A stretch of 35,072 nucleotides of DNA from NCBI GenBank assembly GCA_964539305.1, contig CAZIIM010000019.1, positions 1 to 35,072 of the forward strand, given 5' to 3'. The notes below the pieces were generated by a model that saw nothing but the letters and a program-made list of their open reading frames with translations, ran no database searches and was not told where the DNA came from. Source of the DNA: CAZNUM01 sp964539305 (GTDB lineage: Bacteria; Fidelibacterota; Marinisomatia; Marinisomatales; TCS55). Both the position numbers and the translations under genes were made by a program. The first letter of the stretch is position 1, and each line of letters opens with the position of its first letter. Below, in pieces: positions 23,564-30,736 of the stretch.

Positions 23564-24526
23564 ATGAGGCTCATTTCATCCAGGGTAATCCTGTCAATTA
23601 GTTTGTTAGTCCTGCTGAATCCTTTATTGGCAGATGATTTCTGGAAATCCAGCGGTGGACCGTACGGTGGATTTGTTCGTTCCCTGGTGATTGATTCGAA
23701 AGGGAATATTTTTGCTGCCACATCCACGACGGGTGTTTTCAAATCTACGGATGGGGGTCGCTCCTGGACGGCCATGAATAAAGGGCTTGGCAGACAGACC
23801 ATTTATACGCTGGAAATCAACCAAAACGATGCCTTGTATCTTGGGACAAATTCTGGAGCCCGTCGGTCCCTTGACGGTGGTAATAGTTGGGAGTCAATTG
23901 CCTCGGCCTTACCTGTGACCAATGTTTACAGTTATTTGTTTCTTCCCAACGGGAGGGTGGTTGCTGGAACGAATGCCGGTATTTTTTATTCCAAAGATGG
24001 TGGAAACAGCTGGAATCCAACAGCTTCCGATATTCAGAAATTTAGGTTCATGTGTTTTGCTCGGAGTAAACGGGGTGTTATCTATGCCGGGAGTTCCAGG
24101 GCAGGAGTTTTTACCTCCAGAAATGATGGTCAGACCTGGGAACGGGTTGACACACAGATGACGAATTATGTAATCCGTGGGCTGGCAGTAAATGGGATTG
24201 GACATGTGTTTGCCGCTACCAATCAGGGTGTATTCCGCTCCATGGACAATGGAATACGTTGGGTGAAAGCAGACGACGGCATTACCAATTTATCGGCCTG
24301 GACGATCATCATTAATCGGGTGAATCATCTGTATGTTGGAACATCCGGGGGTGTATTCCGTTCGACGAATAATGGACAGAAGTGGGAAAATATCAGCTCA
24401 GGTTTGAAGAGCCATGCCAATGCCCACTCCCTTGCTATGGATAAAAGTGGATTCATGTATGTGGGTACTACCGGAGGAGTCTTCTACTCTGTGAAATCCA
24501 CTAGCACCGGTCTGATGAAACGTTAA
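23564..24526 (+). CDS. Secreted BNR-repeat β-propeller protein
   Basis: The 320-residue protein has a signal peptide (SISLLVLLNPLLAD, cleavage near residue 25). It then carries six or seven repeats of about 42 residues, each with a G(V/I)F(K/R/Y)S-x-DGG-x-SW or NNGQKW motif (for example FKSTDGGRSW, RRSLDGGNSW, FYSKDGGNSW, FRSTNNGQKW). These are Asp-box/BNR repeats typical of sialidase-like and photosystem-assembly-type propellers. The catalytic residues of sialidases are not evident, so an enzyme is unlikely. No C-terminal sorting domain is visible. It starts 48 bp after the lipoprotein pair on the same strand and may be part of that unit. Role unknown; ligand binding or scaffolding is plausible. 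Confidence 0.82.
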   Translation: MRLISSRVILSISLLVLLNPLLADDFWKSSGGPYGGFVRSLVIDSKGNIFAATSTTGVFKSTDGGRSWTAMNKGLGRQTIYTLEINQNDALYLGTNSGARRSLDGGNSWESIASALPVTNVYSYLFLPNGRVVAGTNAGIFYSKDGGNSWNPTASDIQKFRFMCFARSKRGVIYAGSSRAGVFTSRNDGQTWERVDTQMTNYVIRGLAVNGIGHVFAATNQGVFRSMDNGIRWVKADDGITNLSAWTIIINRVNHLYVGTSGGVFRSTNNGQKWENISSGLKSHANAHSLAMDKSGFMYVGTTGGVFYSVKSTSTGLMKR

Positions 24527-24586
24527 ATCGCTCGATTTATCTATTGATAACACTTAAAATCAAACCCATGTAAATCAAGGAATGCA

Positions 24587-24808
24587 ATGGATATCATTAT
24601 ATTAGTTATCGCCATACTGGCCGTCGTTTTTGGATTACTACTCATTGTGGCGCCCGATATTCTCATCAAACTCGATGAATTTTTTAACCGGGTGTTCATC
24701 ACGGAAGATATTGTTTTTACACGCAGGAGACTATTTGGTTTTATTTTGATCCTGGCTGGAATTTATCTGTTCTATAATCTGATTACCGTTGAAATGTGGT
24801 TTCGTTAG
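24587..24808 (+). CDS. Small two-helix membrane protein
   Basis: The 73-residue protein has two hydrophobic helices (~3-22 and ~50-66) joined by a loop IKLDEFFNRVFITEDIVFTR. The loop and second helix (RRRLFGFILILAGIYLFY) resemble parts of the 198-residue membrane protein encoded next, as if both were built from one unit. An AAGGAATGCA sequence just upstream can act as a weak ribosome-binding site. No family name is known to me. Confidence 0.68.
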   Translation: MDIIILVIAILAVVFGLLLIVAPDILIKLDEFFNRVFITEDIVFTRRRLFGFILILAGIYLFYNLITVEMWFR

Positions 24809-24947
24809 CGGCTGCCCCGAATAACACTTTTTCAACATACAGTAACCAGCAGTTCATTTTAAGTGCAACTCAATCTCAGAAGTCTTATTTTCATAAAACC
24901 GAATATTCCATGATTCATGGCAGAAACACCCACGTTAACGCTGATAA

Positions 24948-25544
24948 ATGTCTGAAATATTATTTGATAGTTTTTATTTATTGCTCCTGATCGGTTCCCT
25001 GGCCGCTACGGTAATCGGTATCATTCTATTCTTTAAACCGGATGTACTCCAGCGCGTCAATCAGAAATTGAATAAATGGTATTCTCTCCGGCGTCTGACA
25101 AAACCTTATGCCATAATTCGGGGTACGGGACAATTCTTTTTTAAAATTCATATTGGATGGATCTGGGTCCTGTTTTTGGGCTCCTTATACGCTCTGTACA
25201 CCTTTGTATTTGTTTTTACCCCCGAGCCATTCTGGGATCTCCAGTATTTTACCCCCCGTGCGCGTCTGATTATTACTTTCGCCTATCCGGCTATCCGGAT
25301 GTTCTTTATTGTATTTTTAGTCTTTGCAGTTTTGTTTATTGCGCTCAGGATTGTATCGGTAAAAAAAGCGCGCTCCTTGGCGGAAGCAGCAGACAAGTGG
25401 ATTTCAACTCGGATGATGCTGCGCCCCCTCATGGAAAAACATTATGGATTGGAGGCCTTCATTTTCAGGCATCACCAGTTCTTTGGCTTCTTCTTCACGA
25501 TAGGGGCGATCTTTACGCTGGTTACCCTTATTATTGCTTTTTAA
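24948..25544 (+). CDS. Polytopic membrane protein of unknown function
   Basis: The 198-residue protein has about four transmembrane helices (~10-30, ~68-90, ~105-130, ~170-195). Between them are two related cytosolic segments, LQRVNQKLNKWYSLRRLTKP and AEAADKWISTRMMLRPLMEK, each followed by a G- or F-rich helix. This suggests an internal duplication, with the preceding 73-residue protein representing a single copy. No enzymatic motif is seen. The start at 24948 has no good ribosome-binding site, but the hydrophobic reading frame and the similarity to its neighbour support it. It is convergent with the Hpt gene, 35 bp away. Confidence 0.72.
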   Translation: MSEILFDSFYLLLLIGSLAATVIGIILFFKPDVLQRVNQKLNKWYSLRRLTKPYAIIRGTGQFFFKIHIGWIWVLFLGSLYALYTFVFVFTPEPFWDLQYFTPRARLIITFAYPAIRMFFIVFLVFAVLFIALRIVSVKKARSLAEAADKWISTRMMLRPLMEKHYGLEAFIFRHHQFFGFFFTIGAIFTLVTLIIAF

Positions 25545-25548
25545 ATAT

Positions 25549-25573
25549 AAATAACGATCTTAATCGATTATTT
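25549..25573. terminator. AT-rich hairpin between convergent genes
   Basis: AAATAACGAT (25549-25558) pairs with ATCGATTATTT (25563-25573) around a CTTA loop, with one bulged A. It lies between the stops of the membrane-protein gene and the Hpt gene, where a shared two-way terminator is expected. The low GC of the stem makes efficient termination uncertain. Confidence 0.4.
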
Positions 25574-25579
25574 CAAATC

Positions 25580-25882
25580 CTACCCGGAAGCCAGGGACGC
25601 CTTGGCTTCGCTGAGCTGCTGCTGAAGATGGTCTAACGCTGCTGCCAGACCATCCCGGTCTTCTGCTTCAGCCAGTTCCATGATTTCTTTTCCGGTGGCC
25701 GTAAACTGTTCAAAGCCATAGCCGGCTCCCGTACCTTTTAAATTGTGGCCAAATTTGTACACGGCTTTATAATCACCCTTTTCAAGATTGGACAATGTGT
25801 CAGGAACATTCCCCGCCACGTAATCGAGATATTTCACAATTAATTTCTGGAATTCAGGGTCGTTCTTATAATCATCTTCCAT
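25580..25882 (-). CDS. Histidine phosphotransfer (Hpt) domain protein
   Basis: The start is placed at the ATG at 25882 (MEDDYKNDPEFQKL), preceded on the minus strand by TTGGAGAAAA; the longer frame adds 39 residues of unlikely sequence. The 100-residue product is a single four-helix Hpt domain. Its phospho-accepting His lies in YKFGHNLKGTGAGYGFEQFT near residue 46, with the adjacent Lys and Gly conserved. Such proteins shuttle phosphate between hybrid kinases and receivers. It is a lone gene, divergent from the universal stress protein gene. A link with the pilus receivers encoded at 1116 and 10028 is possible but not shown. Confidence 0.88.
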   Translation of the reverse strand: MEDDYKNDPEFQKLIVKYLDYVAGNVPDTLSNLEKGDYKAVYKFGHNLKGTGAGYGFEQFTATGKEIMELAEAEDRDGLAAALDHLQQQLSEAKASLASG

Positions 25883-26057
25883 GGTTTTTCTCCAAGAATT
25901 TATTATAAAAGTAGTTATGTGATCCTTGACCCCGAATCTAACGCCAATTGAAATATAAAAGGCAGTCAAAATCCCGACCGCAATTCGGTGAACCATCACT
26001 AGAATAAATACCAGCAGTTCTGTAAATTATTCCAAGGAAACAATCGGGAGATGATGA

Positions 26058-26474
26058 ATGTCCTATAAAAAAATCATGGTAGGTCTGTGCGGTCGTGGTG
26101 ACGAAAATAAAGTGATTCAGGAGGCCGTTAAACTGGCTGAGATTCACGGAGCCGAACTGACGGTTCTGCACGTGAATGATCCCCATGCCGGAGAAATGTC
26201 CATGATGATGGATAACCCGGAAGCCAAACATACGGAAGAAGATATTCGAAACTGGTTTAAAAATGCCGGTTGTGAAGACTGGTGTGATAAAATCAATATT
26301 AAAATTGTCTCCGGTACTTCCATTCCCAAGACAATCTGCGCCCATGTAAATGATGCCGATTTACTTATATTGGGTCACCGCCGCATGAATGTGTTCAAGA
26401 AGAATTTCTTTGATTCCATCGATGAAGGCGTTGTGAATAATGCGCGCTGTCCGGTACTGATTGTTCAGAAATAA
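26058..26474 (+). CDS. Universal stress protein (UspA family)
   Basis: The 138-residue protein shows the UspA fold pattern: β1 YKKIMVGLCG, helix AVKLAEIHGAELTVLHVNDP, and a closing ADLLILGHRR ... ARCPVLIVQK. In ATP-binding members a G-x2-G-x9-G-(S/T) loop joins these parts. Here GHRRMNVFKKNFFDSIDEG lacks the usual glycine spacing, so ATP binding is doubtful. It carries an unusual CEDWC pair near residue 75. It is divergent from the Hpt gene with a ~175-bp shared upstream region. Role under stress is inferred from the family only. Confidence 0.85.
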   Translation: MSYKKIMVGLCGRGDENKVIQEAVKLAEIHGAELTVLHVNDPHAGEMSMMMDNPEAKHTEEDIRNWFKNAGCEDWCDKINIKIVSGTSIPKTICAHVNDADLLILGHRRMNVFKKNFFDSIDEGVVNNARCPVLIVQK

Positions 26475-26540
26475 TTCACAAAAACAGCATTTATTTATAG
26501 AAAAATAAGAAGCAGTCTACGACTATTCCCAATCAGGGGT

Positions 26541-26556
26541 TGTGACCAATCTCACA
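26541..26556. promoter_or_regulatory. CRP/FNR-type dyad TGTGA-N6-TCACA
   Basis: TGTGACCAATCTCACA matches the core of the CRP consensus exactly (TGTGA, six bases, TCACA). It lies 66 bp after the usp stop, far upstream (about 640 bp) of the aminopeptidase gene. A Crp/Fnr-family regulator with this specificity in this organism is assumed, not shown. The target gene is unclear. Confidence 0.4.
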
Positions 26557-26704
26557 GAATTGGCTCCACTCATGAAAAAAGTGGGGTACAAGTTCAAATT
26601 GAATGTATTGCATATAAAAAAGCCCGGAAGTAACGAGTGATCTGGATTGAAAAGACTGCCGAGACATTCTTTTATGAAGAGGTGAGGTAGGCAAGAATGA
26701 AAAT

Positions 26705-26778
26705 CAATAATTCCTGGAGCTGCGACGCAGTCCCTTATCCCAGGGCGATCCGAGATATCCCCCGCTCTGGAATTATTG
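26705..26778. other. Long stem-loop of unknown nature
   Basis: CAATAATTCC (26705-26714) pairs perfectly with GGAATTATTG (26769-26778), and the inner GAGC (26717-26720) with GCTC (26764-26767), giving a ~14-bp stem. The enclosed ~43 nt contain smaller potential hairpins (CTG/CAG, CCCT/AGGG). No T-run follows, so it is not a simple terminator. A structured RNA or a short palindromic repeat element would fit. Confidence 0.45.
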
Positions 26779-27188
26779 ACTCATCGGCCAGGTAGCACTT
26801 CCGGGCTAGGATGAAAGATTACCAGTACTGGCTGCTTGGCTTGAAGATCTATAAATGAAGAGAACGGTGGCAACCATACCGTTTCTACATTCGAACGAAA
26901 ATAGAGAGGAGGTTCATTCCTGTTGGCTTGATGATTGAACACATTAGGCAACCAAAGGAGGGATTCAAGTACAGAAATGAGACATCCGCAGGTTCTCGCA
27001 GCCAGTACCGGAAAAATTGTCAATGAACTGTGAATAATCAGATAACTGCATCCGAATATACAGTATAACAGCTTGAGGCGCAAGAAAAAAAGTATTATGC
27101 GACGGAAAAGAGCGGGATTATGCTTGAGGGTGGTCCATCTTTACCGTATTTTTCAGCCCCCGAAGTTCACCCTTACTTTCAATAAAAT

Positions 27189-29627
27189 ATGAGAAGACGT
27201 ATGAGGAACCGCGTTATTATTCTGCTCTTTACGACCGTGTTTGTCTGGAGTCAGAATTCACCCCTGCATCCCACACCAGACCGGGAATACGACGTTCACC
27301 ACACTAAAATTATGTTGAAGGTGGATATTGATTCTGAAACAGTAGAAGGAGTCGTTACCCATCGCATCAGCCCCTTTTCAACCGATTTTACCACCCTATC
27401 CTTGGATTGCGAGGATATGATAGTAACCAAGGTTTCTCTGGGTGACAGGAAACCATTGGAGTTTGATCAATCTGAAACCAAACTGAGGATATTTCTGGAC
27501 CAGACCTATAGTTTTGATGATACTTTCTCCGTTTCGGTTGCTTATCATGGGACTCCCACAAAGGGTCTTTATTTTGTGCACCCCGATTCAGTTTACCCCC
27601 AAAAACATGCCCAGGCTTGGACCCAGGGGGAACAGATGGAGAATCATCACTGGGTTCCCCTATATGATTACCCCAATGACCGAGCCACTTTCGAAACCTA
27701 TTTGACCGTTAAAAAACCCTATGTTGCCGTTTCCAATGGGGAACTGGTTTCGGTGAAAGATCGGGGACAAACCCGCACGTACCATTGGCGTGAAAATAGC
27801 CCTATGGTGAGCTATCTTATCTCATTTGTAGTGGGGAATTATCAAAAGGTAACCGATTCACTGGGGGATTTACCGGTTGACTACTGGGTTTACCCGGAGC
27901 ATTCCCGGGCGGATGCCCTGCGTTCTTTCGGGAAAACACCCCAAATGATCCAGATCTTCAGTGACATTACGAATTATTTTTATCCCTACGAAAAGTACGA
28001 TCAGATTCTGATTGAAGATTTCATGTGGGGTGGAATGGAGAATGTAACCCTGACGCATCAAACCGACCGGACGATGCATTATGAAACATCCCGCCCGGAT
28101 CACACCAGCGATGGTCTGGTGGCCCATGAACTGGCTCATCAGTGGTTCGGTGATTTGTTGACTACCCGCAACTGGGCCAACATCTGGTTGAATGAAGGTA
28201 TTACTTCCTTTATGGAACTGGTTTGGGTGGAGGCCGATAAGGGAGTGGATGAAATGGAGTATTACCGCTACGGTGAACTGAAGGGTATGTACTGGGCAGC
28301 CAAAATGGACCCGCGACCCATGGTTTATTTCGATTATGACGATGCCAATAGTCTGTTTAACGGTAATGTATATGCCAAGGGAGCCGTTGTCATGAATATG
28401 CTGCGGGATTATCTGGGTTACGATACTTTTTATCGAGGGCTCCAACGATACGTCCATGACCATGCTTTATCCACGGTTGAAACGGTTGATTTAAAAAAGT
28501 CGTTTGAAGATGCCACGGGGAAAAATCTGTACTGGTTTTTCAATCAGTGGGCTTACCGGAAAGGGATTCCTGAGATTGAAGCCTCCTATCGTTATGACCG
28601 TACCAATCACCGGGTCATCGTTAAACTTAAACAAACCCAGAACGTGGAGGAAACGTCCATGTTTCGCCTACCTATGACTTTACTGGTTGACGATGGCCAA
28701 CTCCACCGCAAACGGGTGGTATTTGATGCGCTCGAAGATCAATTTTATCTTCCCAGTGATTCGCCATCCAGGATGGTCATCGTCGACGAAGGGATGGTTA
28801 TTCCCAAAAAATTGACGTTCAAGAAGTCAGTGAATGAGCTTATCTATCAGTTGGGGCAGGCTCCCCATGTACTGGATCGGGTTTGGGCGGCGGATCAGTT
28901 AAGTAAAACGTACACCAGGAAAAAGGTAACGGATGCCCTGGTGCGTTCCATGGAAACCGACCCCTTCTGGGGTGTACGGAAGGAGGCGACGGAAGCGTTC
29001 GCAAAATTAAAACCGCCCCGGGGAGCCGAAATCCTGTTGTCCCTTGCCCAGGAAGAGGATTCGCGTGTTTTCCGAGCCCGTCTCCGCGCGCTGGGAAACT
29101 ATAAAAAGAATGATAAAGTCAAAGATTATCTAGTTCAGGTTCTGGAAACCAGCCCCAAGGAATATGTATTGCGGGACGCTTTCAATTCACTGGTGAAAGC
29201 TTACCCCGAAGAGGCCAAGAAATGGATTGATTGGGCCATGGAGCAAAAAAGCCACCAGGATATTCTTCTACGGGCCGCCATTTCAGCCCTAGGGCAGGAA
29301 AAAAACGAGGAAAATTACAAACGCCTGAAAACATTGGCAGAGTACGGGGGCACAACCTGGGAAAGCCGGCCCACTGCTGTTTATCAACTGGTTGATTTTG
29401 TAGATGACTACCCTGAATTGCTGGATTGGTTTCAGGACCATCTCACGGACCCCAATCGTCGGGTCCGAAGTATTTGTATCCGGACGATTGGAAACAAGGG
29501 CAGTCGAAAGCACATCGCTGTTCTGCAGGATCTGGACGATCCATTCAATGATAAAACCATTAAGGAAGCTGTTAAGAAGTTAAAATCAGGGAAGAAACGG
29601 CGGAGTCAGAGAGTCAGTTTCCACTAA
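27189..29627 (+). CDS. M1-family aminopeptidase with C-terminal HEAT repeats
   Basis: The 812-residue protein has a signal peptide (VIILLFTTVFVWSQ). It has the M1 exopeptidase motif WGGMEN near residue 280 and the zinc site HELAH (313-317) with the third ligand Glu at 336 (IWLNEG). The conserved Tyr-containing region is further on, at NVYAKGAVVMNMLRDYLG. After about residue 550 come helical HEAT-like repeats (FWGVRKEATEAFAKLKPPRG, VFRARLRALGNYKKN, YVLRDAFNSLVKAYPEEA). It would trim N-terminal residues from peptides outside the cytoplasm. An ATG at 27201 with GAGAAG upstream is an alternative start. It follows a long non-coding stretch, so it likely has its own promoter. Confidence 0.93.
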   Translation: MRRRMRNRVIILLFTTVFVWSQNSPLHPTPDREYDVHHTKIMLKVDIDSETVEGVVTHRISPFSTDFTTLSLDCEDMIVTKVSLGDRKPLEFDQSETKLRIFLDQTYSFDDTFSVSVAYHGTPTKGLYFVHPDSVYPQKHAQAWTQGEQMENHHWVPLYDYPNDRATFETYLTVKKPYVAVSNGELVSVKDRGQTRTYHWRENSPMVSYLISFVVGNYQKVTDSLGDLPVDYWVYPEHSRADALRSFGKTPQMIQIFSDITNYFYPYEKYDQILIEDFMWGGMENVTLTHQTDRTMHYETSRPDHTSDGLVAHELAHQWFGDLLTTRNWANIWLNEGITSFMELVWVEADKGVDEMEYYRYGELKGMYWAAKMDPRPMVYFDYDDANSLFNGNVYAKGAVVMNMLRDYLGYDTFYRGLQRYVHDHALSTVETVDLKKSFEDATGKNLYWFFNQWAYRKGIPEIEASYRYDRTNHRVIVKLKQTQNVEETSMFRLPMTLLVDDGQLHRKRVVFDALEDQFYLPSDSPSRMVIVDEGMVIPKKLTFKKSVNELIYQLGQAPHVLDRVWAADQLSKTYTRKKVTDALVRSMETDPFWGVRKEATEAFAKLKPPRGAEILLSLAQEEDSRVFRARLRALGNYKKNDKVKDYLVQVLETSPKEYVLRDAFNSLVKAYPEEAKKWIDWAMEQKSHQDILLRAAISALGQEKNEENYKRLKTLAEYGGTTWESRPTAVYQLVDFVDDYPELLDWFQDHLTDPNRRVRSICIRTIGNKGSRKHIAVLQDLDDPFNDKTIKEAVKKLKSGKKRRSQRVSFH

Positions 29628-29649
29628 AACCAGTGCAGACAGTCCGGAA

Positions 29650-30138
29650 GTGAAATATTCCATCTGGCTCACGTTTGCAGAAACAGATGAAGCATACCTT
29701 ACCCAGATCATTCAAGCTCTGAGTAAAGAATATTCCGCTCCTGCCTTTCGTCCCCATTGTACCGTATTCAGTCCCTGGGAACTTGACCCAGATTATTTAG
29801 TTCAAACGGCTGATTGGAATGAATTTGGCGAATTTTCTGCTGAAATGAGCCGGCTAAACCATTCTGACTGGATCTGGAAAACCGTATTTATTGAATTAAA
29901 ACAAAGTCAGGAACTGACCCGAATAAACCAGCAGGTTTCCCAATTATCATCGGAGCGATACACTTTTCAACCTCACATCAGTTTAATCTACAAGAAAATG
30001 GATGGACAGAAACGGCAGGAGCTGTGTGATCGGTTAGAACTAAAACCAACTTACACATTTACAAACTTTGAAATCGTCGATACAAGTGGGCCTGTGAGTG
30101 AATGGCGAACCCACGTTCGAATACCTCTGACCAAGTAA
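29650..30138 (+). CDS. 2H phosphoesterase (cyclic phosphodiesterase-like)
   Basis: The 162-residue protein starts at GTG. It has the two motifs that define the 2H superfamily: HCTVF (~residue 36) and HISLIY (~residue 110), each His-x-(Thr/Ser)-x. Its opening YSIWLTFAETDEAYLTQII is typical of the plant/yeast cyclic phosphodiesterase (CPDase) branch, which opens ADP-ribose 1'',2''-cyclic phosphate or related 2',3'-cyclic nucleotides. The actual substrate in this bacterium is unknown. It lies 22 bp downstream of the aminopeptidase gene and may share its transcript. Confidence 0.82.
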   Translation: MKYSIWLTFAETDEAYLTQIIQALSKEYSAPAFRPHCTVFSPWELDPDYLVQTADWNEFGEFSAEMSRLNHSDWIWKTVFIELKQSQELTRINQQVSQLSSERYTFQPHISLIYKKMDGQKRQELCDRLELKPTYTFTNFEIVDTSGPVSEWRTHVRIPLTK

Positions 30139-30264
30139 AGGCGATTAAAACAGGAGAAGAATCGGTCGGTGATAACACACCAAAATTTTATAAAACCTGT
30201 GCGGAATCATATAAAAAAAAGATATTGGAGTCCAGTATAAATTCCCTGTAATATCCCCTCTAAG

Positions 30265-30612
30265 ATGAAGAAGGCATTTTCCATTGTTACCCTTATTATT
30301 ACCGTAGGAATTACGGTAGCACCCTTTATTCCAAAAAGTACGTGCCCCGAGTCCTGCTGTAAAATGAATGTCCATCATATGGATGCCATGGAAAACAATT
30401 CCTGTGGCATGTCCATGGAACAATGCGATTATTCGGTCTTCATCCCACTGGTTGCGGTTCAGTTGGATCATCAGGGTGGATCCTCCGATGGGTACATCCC
30501 GACTGCTGTTCTTACTGGGCCACCCTCCGTCCGAGAGTTAACTTTTGCTCATTACAGTTATAATTTCTATGTAGGTGCCCCACCGGGGCATCTAATCCCC
30601 CTTCGAGTTTAG
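30265..30612 (+). CDS. Small exported Cys/His/Met-rich protein, possible metal binder
   Basis: The 115-residue protein has a signal-like N-terminus (SIVTLIITVGITVAPFI). It then has a cluster of six cysteines, several histidines and methionines between about residues 27 and 54 (CPESCCKMNVHHMDAMEN, SCGMSMEQC). Such CxxxCC, HHM and MSM patterns suit copper or another soft metal in the periplasm. The rest has no recognisable motif. There is no clear ribosome-binding site, but a promoter-like TTGGAG-N18-TAATAT (30225-30254) lies just upstream. It precedes cytochrome c maturation genes and lies about 3 kb before a CusC-like outer-membrane factor gene. Metal binding is inferred from composition. Confidence 0.6.
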   Translation: MKKAFSIVTLIITVGITVAPFIPKSTCPESCCKMNVHHMDAMENNSCGMSMEQCDYSVFIPLVAVQLDHQGGSSDGYIPTAVLTGPPSVRELTFAHYSYNFYVGAPPGHLIPLRV

Positions 30613-30670
30613 TCTTACTCCTGCCTCTCTTTCCGTAACAGACCGATAACGACGGCCTGATTGCGGTTTT

Positions 30671-30700
30671 CCGGGAATTTCAATATTGAAATATCCCCGG
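30671..30700. promoter_or_regulatory. 30-bp dyad upstream of ccmF
   Basis: The perfect 16-bp palindrome ATTTCAATATTGAAAT (30677-30692) is extended by CCGGG on the left and CCCCGG on the right. It lies 37 bp before the ccmF start. It could be an operator for the ccm genes, or the stem of a terminator for the preceding gene (TTGTT follows). The symmetric AT core favours protein binding. Confidence 0.4.
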
Positions 30701-30736
30701 TTGTTAAACACTTTAATCATAATTCAGGAGTAAACC

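Larger units (their letters stand above)
26475..27188. other. 714-bp stretch without a convincing gene
   Basis: No open frame here looks like a real protein on either strand. The stretch holds a CRP-type dyad (26541-26556), small hairpins CCAAT/ATTGG (26546-26563) and CCACT/AGTGG near 26566-26584, and a long stem-loop (26705-26778). A 32-codon frame at 26697 overlaps that stem. The remainder may be regulatory sequence, a non-coding RNA gene or decayed DNA; nothing recognisable as a tRNA or known riboswitch was seen. Confidence 0.55.

Noticed and set aside
25883..25999. 39-residue N-terminal extension of the Hpt protein
   Set aside because: The extension has no Hpt-like sequence; the ATG at 25882 has a GGAG ribosome-binding site.
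26697..26795. 32-codon frame starting MKINNSWS
   Set aside because: There is a purine-rich stretch upstream, but the frame is built largely from the stem-loop sequence at 26705-26778, so the open frame is more likely incidental.
26781..27083. Minus-strand 100-residue frame in the gene-free stretch
   Set aside because: It has no ribosome-binding site, no recognisable domain, and weak protein-like composition.
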